Shown: positions 25,032 through 33,426, counted from the first letter of the stretch. The stretch: DNA of 48,122 nt from an uncultured Anaerolineae bacterium (GCA_937922795.1 CALAJK010000038.1:1-48122), one strand, 5' to 3'. Notes: generated by a model not told the origin, from the sequence alone. Numbers and translations are program-made.

Positions 25032-26954
25032 CTACAGCGCCCGGCGCTCGCCGCGCAGCCGCTGCGCCAGATCCATCGCCTGGCGCGTCGGCCAGATCAG
25101 CGCCCGCAGCAGCGCGGCGCGGGGCGCGCCGTAGTACTTGCGGGCGTAGGCCAGCAGGTCATCGAAATACACCTGCGACGCCAGCCGCTGCACCTGGCGG
25201 GTGCTGGCGTGTTCTTCGTGCAGGACGGCCGCCTCGGCCAGGAAATGGACGTCGCGCCCGGCAGCCAGCGCCCGGCGGCAGATGTCGTCCTCGGTGAAGT
25301 ACAGCTTCAGCGCCTCGTCGTACAGGCCTAACTGCAGCAGCAGGGCGCGCGGGGCCATCAGGCACGAGTCCGGCACGACTTCCACCGGCCGGGTGGCGTC
25401 CCGCCCCCAGCCGTCGTACCACATGTGCCGGCGGCGGCGGTCGCGCCAGGCGGCCAGCAGCGCCCCCACGAAGGTGTAGCCCAGCAGCAGATCGAGGTAC
25501 TGCGGGGCGCGCGAGCAGGTGAACTGCAGCCGGCCGTCGGGGAAGCGCATCTGGCAGGTGAGGATGCCCACGTCAGGGTGTGCCCGCAGATAGGCCACCA
25601 TGGCCGGCAGCATCCCCGGCTGGATGAGCGTGTCCGGGTTGAGCACCAGCACGTACTCGCCGGTCGCGGCGCGCACGCCCAGGTTGTTGCCGCCGGTGAA
25701 CCAAGTGTTGCGCCCCGGCTCGATCAGCCTCACGTTGGGGAACGACTCGCGCACCAGGGCGGCGCTGCCGTCTTTTGAGCCATTGTCCACGACGATGGTC
25801 TCCACCGCTAGGCCGCCGCGCTCGCGCTCGATCGACTCTAGGCAGCGGCGCAGCGGCTCGCGCGTGTTGTAATTGACGATGACGACCGACAGATCAGGCA
25901 TGTCGCGTTCGGTCACGGGCAGCGGCGCGGCATACGGCCGGTAGACGGCGTGCAGGTGGTTGGGGATGTAGTGCATGCCGGTGGCGATTTTGTGCTGGCG
26001 CAGCCATTCGGCCAGCCCATCGCGGTCGTCGCAGCGGATGACGTAGTTGTGCCGCGCCGAGACGACGTCCGGGCGCAGCGTCGGCCGTTCGATCCAGTCC
26101 AGGTCGGCCAGGCCGGCGTCGTACAGGGCGCAGATGGCGCGGCGGCGGGCGTTGGTCTGCGGCAGGCGGGCGAGCTGCACCAGCGCGATGGCCGAGTTGA
26201 TGTCGTTGGTGTGGCACTTGAAGCCGACTTCTTCGACATCGTACTGCCATGAGTACTGGCTGGCGTCCTTGTCGCGGCTGCGCACCCAGGTATCCTTGTT
26301 GATGCCCACCCAACGCAGGCGGCGCAGCCGGGCGTCCCATTCCTCGTCGAACAGGGTGATCATGCCGCCGTCGCCGGTCGCCAGGTTCTTGACCGGGTGG
26401 AAGCTGAAGCAGGTCAGCGGCGACAGGCTGCCGACCGGCCGCCCGTGGTAGCTGGAGCCGGCGGCGTGGGCGGCGTCCTCGATCACGACCAAGTTGTGGG
26501 CGGCGGCGATGGCGTGGATGCGATCCATGTCGGCCGGGTGACCGCCGTAGTGCACGACCACGATGGCGCGGGTGCGGGGCGTGATCTTGCGGGCGATGTC
26601 GTCCGGGTCAAGGTTGAGCGTGTCCGGCTCAATATCGGCGAACACCGGCGTCGCATTGTTGTACAGGATGGCGTGGTTGGTGGAGACGAACGTCAGCGCC
26701 GTGGTGATCACCTCGCCGCCTTCGACGCCGGCCACCTTCAGCGCCAGGTGCAGCGCCGCTGTGGCCGAGTTGACCGAGACGGCCAGCGGCGCACCGACGA
26801 ACTCCGCAAACCGGTGCTCGAACTCAGCCGTTTTCGGTCCCTGGCCCCACCAACCGGAGCGCAGGACTTCGGCGACCGCTTCGATCTCCTCCTCGCCGTG
26901 GAAGGGGCGAAACACAGGGATAGCGTGGTCAAGCAGCTTCAATTCGGTGGTCAC
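25032..26954 (-). CDS. Fusion: truncated DegT/DnrJ/EryC1/StrS aminotransferase plus GT2 glycosyltransferase
   Basis: One uninterrupted 640-residue frame with two enzyme modules. Residues 1 to about 350 are a sugar aminotransferase: NSATAALHLAL, IEDAAHAAGSSY with PLP Asp 160, and SFHPVKNLATGDGGMI with Schiff-base Lys 189. It ends right after PLPVTERD, lacking the roughly 35 residues that normally complete this family. Met 352 begins MPDLSVVIVNYNTREPLRRC, a standard GT2 N-terminus. The GT2 part has VLNPDTLIQPG and FTEDDICRRALAAG, as in WbbL-like rhamnosyltransferases. GTG 26954 has AGGAA 6 nt upstream, so it is preferred over the longer frame. No ribosome site precedes Met 352. The fusion probably arose by an in-frame deletion between two neighbouring genes, or is an assembly join. 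Confidence 0.9.
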   Translation of the reverse strand: MTTELKLLDHAIPVFRPFHGEEEIEAVAEVLRSGWWGQGPKTAEFEHRFAEFVGAPLAVSVNSATAALHLALKVAGVEGGEVITTALTFVSTNHAILYNNATPVFADIEPDTLNLDPDDIARKITPRTRAIVVVHYGGHPADMDRIHAIAAAHNLVVIEDAAHAAGSSYHGRPVGSLSPLTCFSFHPVKNLATGDGGMITLFDEEWDARLRRLRWVGINKDTWVRSRDKDASQYSWQYDVEEVGFKCHTNDINSAIALVQLARLPQTNARRRAICALYDAGLADLDWIERPTLRPDVVSARHNYVIRCDDRDGLAEWLRQHKIATGMHYIPNHLHAVYRPYAAPLPVTERDMPDLSVVIVNYNTREPLRRCLESIERERGGLAVETIVVDNGSKDGSAALVRESFPNVRLIEPGRNTWFTGGNNLGVRAATGEYVLVLNPDTLIQPGMLPAMVAYLRAHPDVGILTCQMRFPDGRLQFTCSRAPQYLDLLLGYTFVGALLAAWRDRRRRHMWYDGWGRDATRPVEVVPDSCLMAPRALLLQLGLYDEALKLYFTEDDICRRALAAGRDVHFLAEAAVLHEEHASTRQVQRLASQVYFDDLLAYARKYYGAPRAALLRALIWPTRQAMDLAQRLRGERRAL

Positions 26955-27040
26955 GATGTCTTCCTGTAAGGATGCGGTTAGCCGCCACAAGCATACCATC
27001 CGGCAGGGCGCTTGCCTATGGCGCTGTTGGCGGGCGCCGG

Positions 27041-27724
27041 CTAGAGGGTCGCCACGAAGATCAGCTCATAGCCGAACAATCCCGGCAGCAGCGGCGGCGG
27101 CAGCGGACGCGCCAGCCGTCGCGCCAGCGCGTTGAACACGTTCTGGACGCCGCTGCCTGCGATCAGCAACTGCTCAACCCGATACCCTTCGGCCTCCAGC
27201 AGTTCGCGGCTCGTCTTGACGGTGTACAACCGCAGGTGTGTGCGGTCCATCACGCCGTAGTCGGTGTAATCAAAGCGTCCGGCCAGCAGCGCCAGCCGCA
27301 GCCGCCAGTGAGCGACATTCGGCAGCGACACGATCGCCCGCGCCCCCGGTTTGAGCAGCGCGCGCGCCTGGCGCAGGACGCGCTCTGGATATTTCAGATG
27401 CTCCAGCACGGCCGCGGCCAACAGCACATCATAGGGCGCGCCGGCGCGGGCGACGTCCAGCGCATCCGGCGCATCCAGATCCACCTGATAGGCGGCGCTG
27501 CATCGCGCAGCGGCGATCTGCACCGCGGCCGGATCGAACTCCAGGCCGACTACCTGGCAGCCGAGCGCCCGCTCCATGTAGCCCGATAGATACCCGGAGG
27601 CACAGCCCAGCTCCAGCACCCGACTGCGCGGCGGTATCAGCCGCATGAGCAGGCTGTGCGCGTCGTCAGGATGAGCGCGCGCCGGATCGAAGATATCGTC
27701 CAGATGATACTTGGGTGCGGTCAT
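27041..27724 (-). CDS. Class I SAM-dependent methyltransferase
   Basis: A 227-residue methyltransferase with motif I LELGCASG at 37-44, GLEFDPAAVQIAAARC at strand 2, and a middle block VLLAAAVLEHLKYPERVLRQ typical of ubiquinone/sugar O- or N-methyltransferases. The C-terminus ends in a hydrophobic GLFGYELIFVATL. The acceptor is unknown. The genes on both sides encode glycan enzymes, so a glycan or lipid-linked substrate is likely. AGAGG lies about 11 nt before the ATG. It lies 48 nt after the next upstream methyltransferase gene. Confidence 0.88.
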   Translation of the reverse strand: MTAPKYHLDDIFDPARAHPDDAHSLLMRLIPPRSRVLELGCASGYLSGYMERALGCQVVGLEFDPAAVQIAAARCSAAYQVDLDAPDALDVARAGAPYDVLLAAAVLEHLKYPERVLRQARALLKPGARAIVSLPNVAHWRLRLALLAGRFDYTDYGVMDRTHLRLYTVKTSRELLEAEGYRVEQLLIAGSGVQNVFNALARRLARPLPPPLLPGLFGYELIFVATL

Positions 27725-27772
27725 GGTCGTACAAACCTCTCGCTGTCGACTAAATGGCGCTGGCCTGCGGCG

Positions 27773-28657
27773 CTACTTGCGGGCGTACACGACCACACCG
27801 CTGTTCCGCAGCAGCCCGGCCGCCACCAGCCGGCGATCCACCGCCCGCAGCGCCCGCAGCAGCGGTAGCGCCACGGCGTCCGGCGCGCGCAGTTGGGCGG
27901 TGACATAGCCGGTGACCGCCGGCATGTTCACGCGGCGTTCGATGGTGAAGCGCTCAGCGATGAGCTGAAGCCAATCGTGTTCACGGCCAGCGCCCTCGAA
28001 CGGCGACAGCCCCTCGGCCTGGATGCTGGCCTTCACCCGCTCCGGCGCCCGCAGGCCAAAGCGAAACAGGGCGCGCAGCTTATCGCGATAGCTGGTGTGC
28101 GTGGGCAGCAGCAGCGCCAGCGCGCCGGCGACCAGCACGGTGCGGGGCGCCTCGTCGCCGTGGGTGTCCGCCGCCCACAGCAGGCCGCCCGGCTTGAGCG
28201 CCCGGTGCACCTCGGCGATCACGTGCTCCAACCGCACCAAATGGTGCAGCGAGGCCTTGACGGCCACCAGATCGTAAGTCTCCGGTTCCAGCGCCAGCGC
28301 GTTCAGGTCAGTCTGGCGGTAGGCGGCGCTGCCCGGCACGCGGTCGCGCACCGTCTCGTAGTAGCTGCGGGCGATGTCCAGCGCCTTCTGGCTGATGTCT
28401 AGCCCGACGGCGTGCGCGCCGCGCTGCGCCATGGCCAGCGTCAGCCAGCCGGAGGCGCACCCCAGTTCCAGCGTCCGCATCCCCGGCCGAATCTGATCGA
28501 GCAGGGCGTCAATATCGGCGGCGTGCATGATGACGTTGTGGCGCAGATGGCGGTGGTGCTCCCAGTCCGGCGGCAGCAGCGCCGCCTGGCGCTCGGCCTC
28601 CGCGCCCCACAGGTCGGCCTCCGCCGCCAGCTTGCGGGCGTAGTCGGCGTCGTTCAT
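27773..28657 (-). CDS. Class I SAM-dependent methyltransferase
   Basis: A 294-residue methyltransferase. Motif I is LELGCASGW at 63-71, followed by GLDISQKALDIARSYYE. The motif II region YDLVAVKASLHHLVRLEHV precedes HRALKPGGLLWAADTHGDE. It shares LELGCASG with the neighbouring methyltransferase at 27041 but is otherwise distinct, which suggests an old duplication. The C-terminal RRVNMPAVTGYVTAQLRAP may form the acceptor site. The start overlaps the upstream glycosyltransferase stop as ATGA, so they are translationally coupled. Confidence 0.88.
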   Translation of the reverse strand: MNDADYARKLAAEADLWGAEAERQAALLPPDWEHHRHLRHNVIMHAADIDALLDQIRPGMRTLELGCASGWLTLAMAQRGAHAVGLDISQKALDIARSYYETVRDRVPGSAAYRQTDLNALALEPETYDLVAVKASLHHLVRLEHVIAEVHRALKPGGLLWAADTHGDEAPRTVLVAGALALLLPTHTSYRDKLRALFRFGLRAPERVKASIQAEGLSPFEGAGREHDWLQLIAERFTIERRVNMPAVTGYVTAQLRAPDAVALPLLRALRAVDRRLVAAGLLRNSGVVVYARK

Positions 28658-29778
28658 AGGCTGCTCAACAGCTCCTCCAGGCGCTCGACGCGGCGATCGT
28701 AGGTGTGGTGCGCGTACACGTGGTCGCGGGCGCGCCGGGCGATGGCCTGACGTTCGGCGTCATGCGCCAGATAGTAGGCGGCTTTCTGGCGCAGGTCGGC
28801 TGGCGTCGAGAAGGTGACGATGGTCTCGCCAGGGGTGAACCAGGCGCGCACGCCCGGCAGGTCGTCGGCGAGCTGGAACGCGCCCACGCCCGCCGCCTCG
28901 AACAGCCGCAGGTTGCCGCCGTAGCGCATGAAGTCGCCGTGGACGTTGACCGTCAGCCGGGCCGCCGACAGCACGCGCAGCATGGTCTCGCCCAGGGCCG
29001 CGCCGCGTACGTGTTTGCGCAGGCTGTCCGGCACATCGTGGACGCTCCAGATGCCCAGGTCGAAGTCGCGCAGGGCCTCCAGCGCCGCCACCCGCCGGCT
29101 GTAGAGATGATCCGGCACCAGCGTGCCGACGAAGGCGATGTCGCAGGCGTAGGCGGCGCGCTCAGCCGGCGTCAGCGTATACGGGCGGTGGAAGTCCGGA
29201 TCGCAGGCTGCCACCGGCAGGCACTCCATCCGCCGCGCGCCCAGCTCCAGCCACTGGACGCCGTGGTAGTAGTCGTTGGTCAGCACCAGGTCATACAGGC
29301 GGGCGGCGCGGCGCTCGATCGGCCGCGAGAACACGATGGGTGAGGTGCCGGTGGCGTACACCAGCTTGCAGCCGGTCTCGCGCTTGACGGCCGCCAGCGT
29401 CTCCGGGTAGATGACGGTGTTGTCGCCCACCAGCCACAGCACGTCTGGGCGGAAGGCGCGCGCCTGCTCGCGCAGCCGCCGGTTGCGCCAGCGGACGTCA
29501 GGGTTGAGGTCGGGCGGCACGCGGCCCAGCGCGGCGGCCAGCAGTTTGCCGGGCGTGAGCCGCTGCGTGTGGCGCTGGAAGTGCGTCTGGCCGCCCACCG
29601 CCGGCAGGTTGCGGTAGAACACGGCCAGCGTGTGGCCGCGCCGGCGCAGCGCGCGCTCGTAGAAGTGCTGAGCGGCGCTGGGCGGGAACAGGGGCGGCGG
29701 CTCGCCCGGCGGGGCGGCCTGGACGGCGGCGCGCAGGGCTTCCGGGTGGTGGAGTGAAGCGACGAACAGGATGCGCAT
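28654..29778 (-). CDS. CgeB-type glycosyltransferase
   Basis: A 374-residue GT-B-like protein of the CgeB/Glyco_trans_1_2 group. It begins MRILFVASLHHPEALR. The segment near residue 115 reads FRPDVLWLVGDNTVIYPET. The C-terminal block has NLRLFEAAGVGAFQLADDLP, a WFTPGETIVTF strand and YDRRVERLEELL, as in CgeB proteins. The frame runs upstream to 29814, but Met at 29778 begins the canonical first strand and is preferred. It heads the six-gene glycan operon running to 23630. Confidence 0.87.
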   Translation of the reverse strand: MRILFVASLHHPEALRAAVQAAPPGEPPPLFPPSAAQHFYERALRRRGHTLAVFYRNLPAVGGQTHFQRHTQRLTPGKLLAAALGRVPPDLNPDVRWRNRRLREQARAFRPDVLWLVGDNTVIYPETLAAVKRETGCKLVYATGTSPIVFSRPIERRAARLYDLVLTNDYYHGVQWLELGARRMECLPVAACDPDFHRPYTLTPAERAAYACDIAFVGTLVPDHLYSRRVAALEALRDFDLGIWSVHDVPDSLRKHVRGAALGETMLRVLSAARLTVNVHGDFMRYGGNLRLFEAAGVGAFQLADDLPGVRAWFTPGETIVTFSTPADLRQKAAYYLAHDAERQAIARRARDHVYAHHTYDRRVERLEELLSSL

Positions 29779-29892
29779 AGCGCCGATTGTAGGCGCAAAC
29801 CCGGCCGGTTCCAAGAGCGTGGGGATGCATCAATATCCCCTGGCCTCAAGCCGAGGGTAGGGTTAGCGCGCGGCGAGCTGACAAGCTCGGGC

Positions 29893-30333
29893 TCAATGAT
29901 TGATCATCTTGAGCAGGTAGGTCTCCAGATCATCACATTCGGTGATCAAAATCGTCACCACCCGACGGAAGAAATCGGCGTTCATCAACTGCATATCCAC
30001 GCTGTGCCCAACTGAGTAGATGTGAATGTTGTTGCTGACGTTGATGCCCCATTTGCCGATCATGATCTGGGCATTGCGCTTCATCAGCACCGTTGAGAGG
30101 TAATTCGGCACCTGATCTTCCGAGTCGAACTTGAACATGCTCACCACCAGAAACGACAGCATGTTCTCATTCCGCGAGATCAACACGGTTTGTGTCCGAC
30201 CCGACTGCATGTCGAACTTCAGCACCGCCAGTTCACTGTTGATGTCGCTGAGCCGCCAACCGATTTGATTGCAGTACTTCTGGATGGTGCTTTGAAAGTT
30301 CATGCCAGAAAACAGCGAGTCGAAGCCGGCCAT
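29893..30333 (-). CDS. Small YbjN-like protein
   Basis: A 146-residue alpha/beta protein, probably cytoplasmic. The pattern resembles YbjN or type III-chaperone-like folds: an early helix (TIQKYCNQIGWRL), paired strands with QTVLISRNENMLSFLVVSMF, and a final helix FFRRVVTILITECDDLETYL. No enzyme motif is visible. AGGAG lies 9 nt before the ATG. Composition is less GC-rich than its neighbours. A single-gene transcription unit is likely, with a predicted extended -10 at 30383-30391. Confidence 0.7.
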   Translation of the reverse strand: MAGFDSLFSGMNFQSTIQKYCNQIGWRLSDINSELAVLKFDMQSGRTQTVLISRNENMLSFLVVSMFKFDSEDQVPNYLSTVLMKRNAQIMIGKWGINVSNNIHIYSVGHSVDMQLMNADFFRRVVTILITECDDLETYLLKMINH

Positions 30334-30382
30334 ACCCCATTTCTCCTGTTAATGAGCGCCACGCTTGGCGTGCGATGCCTTG

Positions 30383-30391
30383 ACTATAGCA
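30383..30391 (-). promoter_or_regulatory. Extended -10 element upstream of the YbjN-like gene
   Basis: TGC followed by TATAGT reads on the minus strand from 30391 to 30383, about 49 nt before the start codon. No clear -35 is present, as expected for some extended -10 promoters. Confidence 0.4.
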
Positions 30392-30444
30392 CGGATTGGG
30401 CGACCGCATGAACGCTTGGCGGCTGATCCCCGGCCTTCAGCGCG

Positions 30445-30473
30445 GTGGCATTCACGGTGGGCGGTGCTACAAT
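30445..30473 (+). promoter_or_regulatory. Predicted promoter of the esterase-fold gene
   Basis: GTGGCA at 30445-30450 (four of six matches to TTGACA) is 17 nt from TACAAT at 30468-30473, which is preceded by TGC. The start codon is 42 nt downstream. Confidence 0.45.
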
Positions 30474-30515
30474 GGTCATCAGTCGCAGACCCAGCGCCAC
30501 ATAGGAGCCTGTCTC

Positions 30516-31715
30516 ATGCCCCGGTGGAATTCTTTTGAGGCGTTTTTACAAGACGCGCAGCGCGCCCCCAGCGGCGACCAGCGCCAGGAGCTGGTAGACC
30601 AACTGCTGGCTGAACGCAGTGAGTGGCCGTGGGTGCAGGGCAGTCAGGCGACGTTCATCTATGCCAGCCCGGATGCGCCGCAGCGGGTGGCGCTCAACCT
30701 GGATGCGATCCAGGGCGACCCGCCCCTGGCCCCGATGAAACGGCTGGATGGCACGACGCTGTGGCATCTGACGCAGACTTTCGCCCCGGATGACCTGCTC
30801 GATTACCTGCTGGCGGTGGATGACCCGATGACGCCGCTGGCGACTGAACCGGACATCGCTGGCCGCATCGCCCGCCACTGGCGGGTAGACCCGCGTAATC
30901 CGCTGCGGCTGGAGGCGGCGCAGCAGGTGGTTTCGGTGCTGCGCATGGGCGACGCTCGCCCGTTCCCAGACTGGTCGGCGATGCGCGCCGTCCCGCGCGG
31001 GCGCGTGGATGAACACCAGTTTGACAGTTTTCAGTTGGGCTTCAAAGGCCGCAAGCTGTGGGTGTATACGCCGCCTGGGTACGAGCAGTCCGGCATGGTC
31101 TATCCGCTGCTGGTGCTGCACGACGGACAGTGGGCGGCTGGCCCGCTGCAGGCGCCGTACATTGCGGACGCGCTCATCAAGCATCAGCGCCTGGCGCCGG
31201 TGATCATCGCCATGCTCCAGAGCGGCAGCCAGCAGGAGCGCGACCGCGAGTACATCAGCAACGACCGGCACTACGCCGCCTTGCTGACGGAACTGCTGCC
31301 GTTCTTGCAGACCCAGTACCGCGTCGACTCGACCGATCTGGGCGTGGGCGGGGTGGACGTCGGCGCGGCGGCGGCCGCCCACGCGGCGCTGCGCAACCCG
31401 GCCGTGTTCCAGAGCCTGATCATGATTTCACCGCCGCTGGGGAAAGGCGTGGGCGAGGCGCTGCTCAGCCAGCTCACCCGGCGCTTCGCCGAGTCGCGGC
31501 TGCTGCCGCGGCGCATCTTCCAGTCGGTTGGCCGTTACGAGTCGCGCCCGCGGTTCATCAAGCCGGGGCACGCTGTGCGCGACGTGCTGGCGGCGCGCAG
31601 CGACACCGCCTACCGCTTCGTCGAGATCGGCAGCGGTCATGGTCTGGTCGGCTTCCGCAGCATCCTGCCGGAGGCGCTGGCCTGGGCTTTCCCCGGCCCA
31701 GCCGCCCTGAACTGA
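30516..31715 (+). CDS. Esterase D/enterochelin-esterase-fold protein with Asp in place of the nucleophile Ser
   Basis: A 399-residue protein with a putative N-terminal beta domain (about 1-140) and a C-terminal alpha/beta hydrolase of the PF00756 type: KLWVYTPPGYE, YPLLVLHDGQW, and a C-terminal GHGLVGFRSILPEALAWAF carrying the catalytic-type His. The nucleophile elbow, normally GGSxGG, reads GGVDVGAAAA, with Asp 281 at the Ser position. It may be inactive as an esterase, or use Asp as haloalkane dehalogenases do. No signal peptide is visible. ATG 30516 is chosen because AGGAG lies 8 nt upstream; the frame is open earlier, to 30396. Confidence 0.85.
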   Translation: MPRWNSFEAFLQDAQRAPSGDQRQELVDQLLAERSEWPWVQGSQATFIYASPDAPQRVALNLDAIQGDPPLAPMKRLDGTTLWHLTQTFAPDDLLDYLLAVDDPMTPLATEPDIAGRIARHWRVDPRNPLRLEAAQQVVSVLRMGDARPFPDWSAMRAVPRGRVDEHQFDSFQLGFKGRKLWVYTPPGYEQSGMVYPLLVLHDGQWAAGPLQAPYIADALIKHQRLAPVIIAMLQSGSQQERDREYISNDRHYAALLTELLPFLQTQYRVDSTDLGVGGVDVGAAAAAHAALRNPAVFQSLIMISPPLGKGVGEALLSQLTRRFAESRLLPRRIFQSVGRYESRPRFIKPGHAVRDVLAARSDTAYRFVEIGSGHGLVGFRSILPEALAWAFPGPAALN

Positions 31716-31731
31716 GTTCGCCCTCGACCTG

Positions 31732-32451
31732 ATGCCCGCCTCGCCCGGCTACCGTTACGCCGCCGATTTGTTCGGCGACCTGGATGGACAGCCCGCTTGG
31801 CGCTTTCTGGTGGTCGCCAATCTGCTGGCACTGCTCCCGCTGGCGGCGGCCGTCCTCCTGCTGTGGCTTCCCTATCAGGCGTATGTCGCGCTGGGCGCGC
31901 CGCTGGCGCTGTTCCCCGACCCCGTCTGGCCGGACTGGGCGCGGGCGGCCTTCGCCCTGGCCGCGCTGGTCGGCTCGATGCTGACGCATGAGGGGCTGCA
32001 CGGCTTGGCGCTGGCGCTGCAAGGTCACGCGCCGCGTTTCGGCTGGGCTTCAGGCTGTCTGTACGTCACCCTCAAGCCGGGCGACTGGCTGCAGCGCGAT
32101 GAGTATCTGCGGATGGTGCTGGCGCCGCTGGTGGGGCTGAGCCTGGGCGGAGGGGCGCTGCTGCTGGGGCTGCCGCCCAGTCTGGGGCAAACGGCGGCGT
32201 TGGTGCTGCTGCTGAACGCCGCCGCCTCGGTGGGCGATCTGATCGTGGCAGACCGGGCGCGGCGCTGGCCGCCGCAGGCGTGCTTCGCCGATGACGGCGC
32301 GATCCGGGTCTATCTACCGGAGGAGGCGCCGAGCGACACGCGGTTCACTGGGGATGGCGGAAGGCCACCATCAGCACCAGCCGCCCCAGGCGCAGCTCAT
32401 CGCCGTGCCGCAGCACCCGAACCTCGCGGGGGAGCAGGCGCTGGCCATTGA
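31732..32451 (+). CDS. Membrane protein with HExxH motif (DUF3267-like putative zincin)
   Basis: A 239-residue membrane protein. HEGLH (His 86, Glu 87, His 90) sits in the second hydrophobic segment, and LNAAASVGDLIVA with an Asp lies near residue 165. Both fit the DUF3267 family of putative intramembrane zinc peptidases. TM segments lie near 25-46, 71-93, 127-147 and 150-168. The last 40 residues (GGRPPSAPAAPGAAHRRAAA) are low complexity and lie over the end of the antisense FHA gene, a 107-bp tail-to-tail overlap. The true end may have been extended by a lost stop or a frameshift. The start follows the esterase gene by 16 nt, with no good ribosome site. Confidence 0.75.
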   Translation: MPASPGYRYAADLFGDLDGQPAWRFLVVANLLALLPLAAAVLLLWLPYQAYVALGAPLALFPDPVWPDWARAAFALAALVGSMLTHEGLHGLALALQGHAPRFGWASGCLYVTLKPGDWLQRDEYLRMVLAPLVGLSLGGGALLLGLPPSLGQTAALVLLLNAAASVGDLIVADRARRWPPQACFADDGAIRVYLPEEAPSDTRFTGDGGRPPSAPAAPGAAHRRAAAPEPRGGAGAGH

Positions 32452-33115
32452 TGAACGAGCCGTTGGCGCTGCCCAGATCGGTCACCATCAGCGCCTGGTG
32501 TTCGGCGTCGTAACGCACCGACAGGTGCATGCGCGAGACGCCGAGGTCGGCGGCCTGCTTGGAGTTCAGATCCAGATCGGGAATGATGGCGCTGCCAGCG
32601 GTACTGCGCCCGATGACCAGCTCGTGATCAATCTTCTGCGGGCGCAGTTCATACACTTCGACCGAGCCGCGGACGCGCAGCGTCAGCACAGTCTCCGGCC
32701 CGAACAGCTCGCTGCTGATCGTCTCGCCGCTGTCGCTCAGGTGCTTGGTGTCGTGAGCGGTACGCATCTCTAGCACCTGGCCGCAGGCGTAGCAGAACAC
32801 GTCCTGTTTCTTGTTCACGCGGCCGCAGTGCGGGCATTTCACCCGTTCGGATAAACCGTCAGTATCCGGGCGCAGCGGAAACGCGGCCGGCTGGAGGCGT
32901 TTCAGCGGCTTGATCGGCCGGATAGGCGATAGGCGCGTCGGCGCGTCTTGCGCCCCCCTAGCTTCCCAGGCGCGCACCAGCGCGGCGAATTCATCGCGCT
33001 GGGCGGGGGCGAGCGTTTCGATGCGTCCGCGCAGAGCGTATAGGACGCTGCGAGCTTCCTGGCCGGCGCCGCGCATTTGGGTATATTCTTTGAGCAGATC
33101 GTCTAAACGGTTCAC
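32345..33115 (-). CDS. FHA domain protein with zinc ribbon
   Basis: A 256-residue cytoplasmic protein. Residues 1-50 are helical. A zinc ribbon has Cys 94, 97, 108 and 111 (KCPHCG, CYACG). An FHA domain spans about 150-256, with ELVIGRSTAG, VSRMHLSV and LGSANGSFINGQRLL, which include the Arg, Ser, His and Asn residues that bind phosphothreonine. It probably reads the output of a Ser/Thr kinase not present in this window. The start is GTG 33115 with AAGGGA about 8 nt upstream. A different FHA protein lies at 37756. Confidence 0.9.
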   Translation of the reverse strand: MNRLDDLLKEYTQMRGAGQEARSVLYALRGRIETLAPAQRDEFAALVRAWEARGAQDAPTRLSPIRPIKPLKRLQPAAFPLRPDTDGLSERVKCPHCGRVNKKQDVFCYACGQVLEMRTAHDTKHLSDSGETISSELFGPETVLTLRVRGSVEVYELRPQKIDHELVIGRSTAGSAIIPDLDLNSKQAADLGVSRMHLSVRYDAEHQALMVTDLGSANGSFINGQRLLPREVRVLRHGDELRLGRLVLMVAFRHPQ

Positions 33116-33176
33116 GTCTCAGTTCCCTTGCCGGGTCATCGGCGTCTGCAACGAGGATAAGTTTTGCCTGATTCAA

Positions 33177-33185
33177 TGTTATAGT
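33177..33185 (+). promoter_or_regulatory. Extended -10 element of the small interrupted gene
   Basis: TGT followed by TATAGT (33177-33185) lies 38 nt before the ATG at 33224. No -35 of good quality is visible. Confidence 0.4.
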
Positions 33186-33223
33186 ATCATGGCGTATATA
33201 GGCGTAATCTTCAGGAGAAATTC

Positions 33224-33409
33224 ATGCAATACCCGCTGCTAGACAGCGCGTTTGAATACGGCGCGGTTTGAAACGATACCCAGGCGAGCGGGCGTTTTCC
33301 GAAGAAGGCGTTCGTCCGCCGCGCTGAAGCGGGCGAAATCCGCGCCGCCATCGTCAAGAAGCTCGCAGCCATCCGGCCGCCGGGCATCAAACTGGATCAA
33401 GAGGATTGA
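33224..33409 (+). pseudogene. Small gene with in-frame TGA at codon 16 (nonsense mutant or recoded)
   Basis: ATG 33224 has AGGAG 6 nt upstream. Fifteen codons (MQYPLLDSAFEYGAV) lead to TGA at 33269-33271. The same frame then stays open for 45 more codons to TGA at 33407-33409, with clear coding character: NDTQASGRFPKKAFVRR, then an Ala/Lys/Ile-rich helix ending KLDQED. No ATG, GTG or TTG lies after the internal TGA to restart. A Trp codon mutated to TGA, a sequencing error, or genuine recoding (for example selenocysteine) are alternatives. The final stop overlaps a TTG of the next frame. No family is recognised. Confidence 0.5.
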
Positions 33410-33426
33410 ACGAGACACTGTCATCT

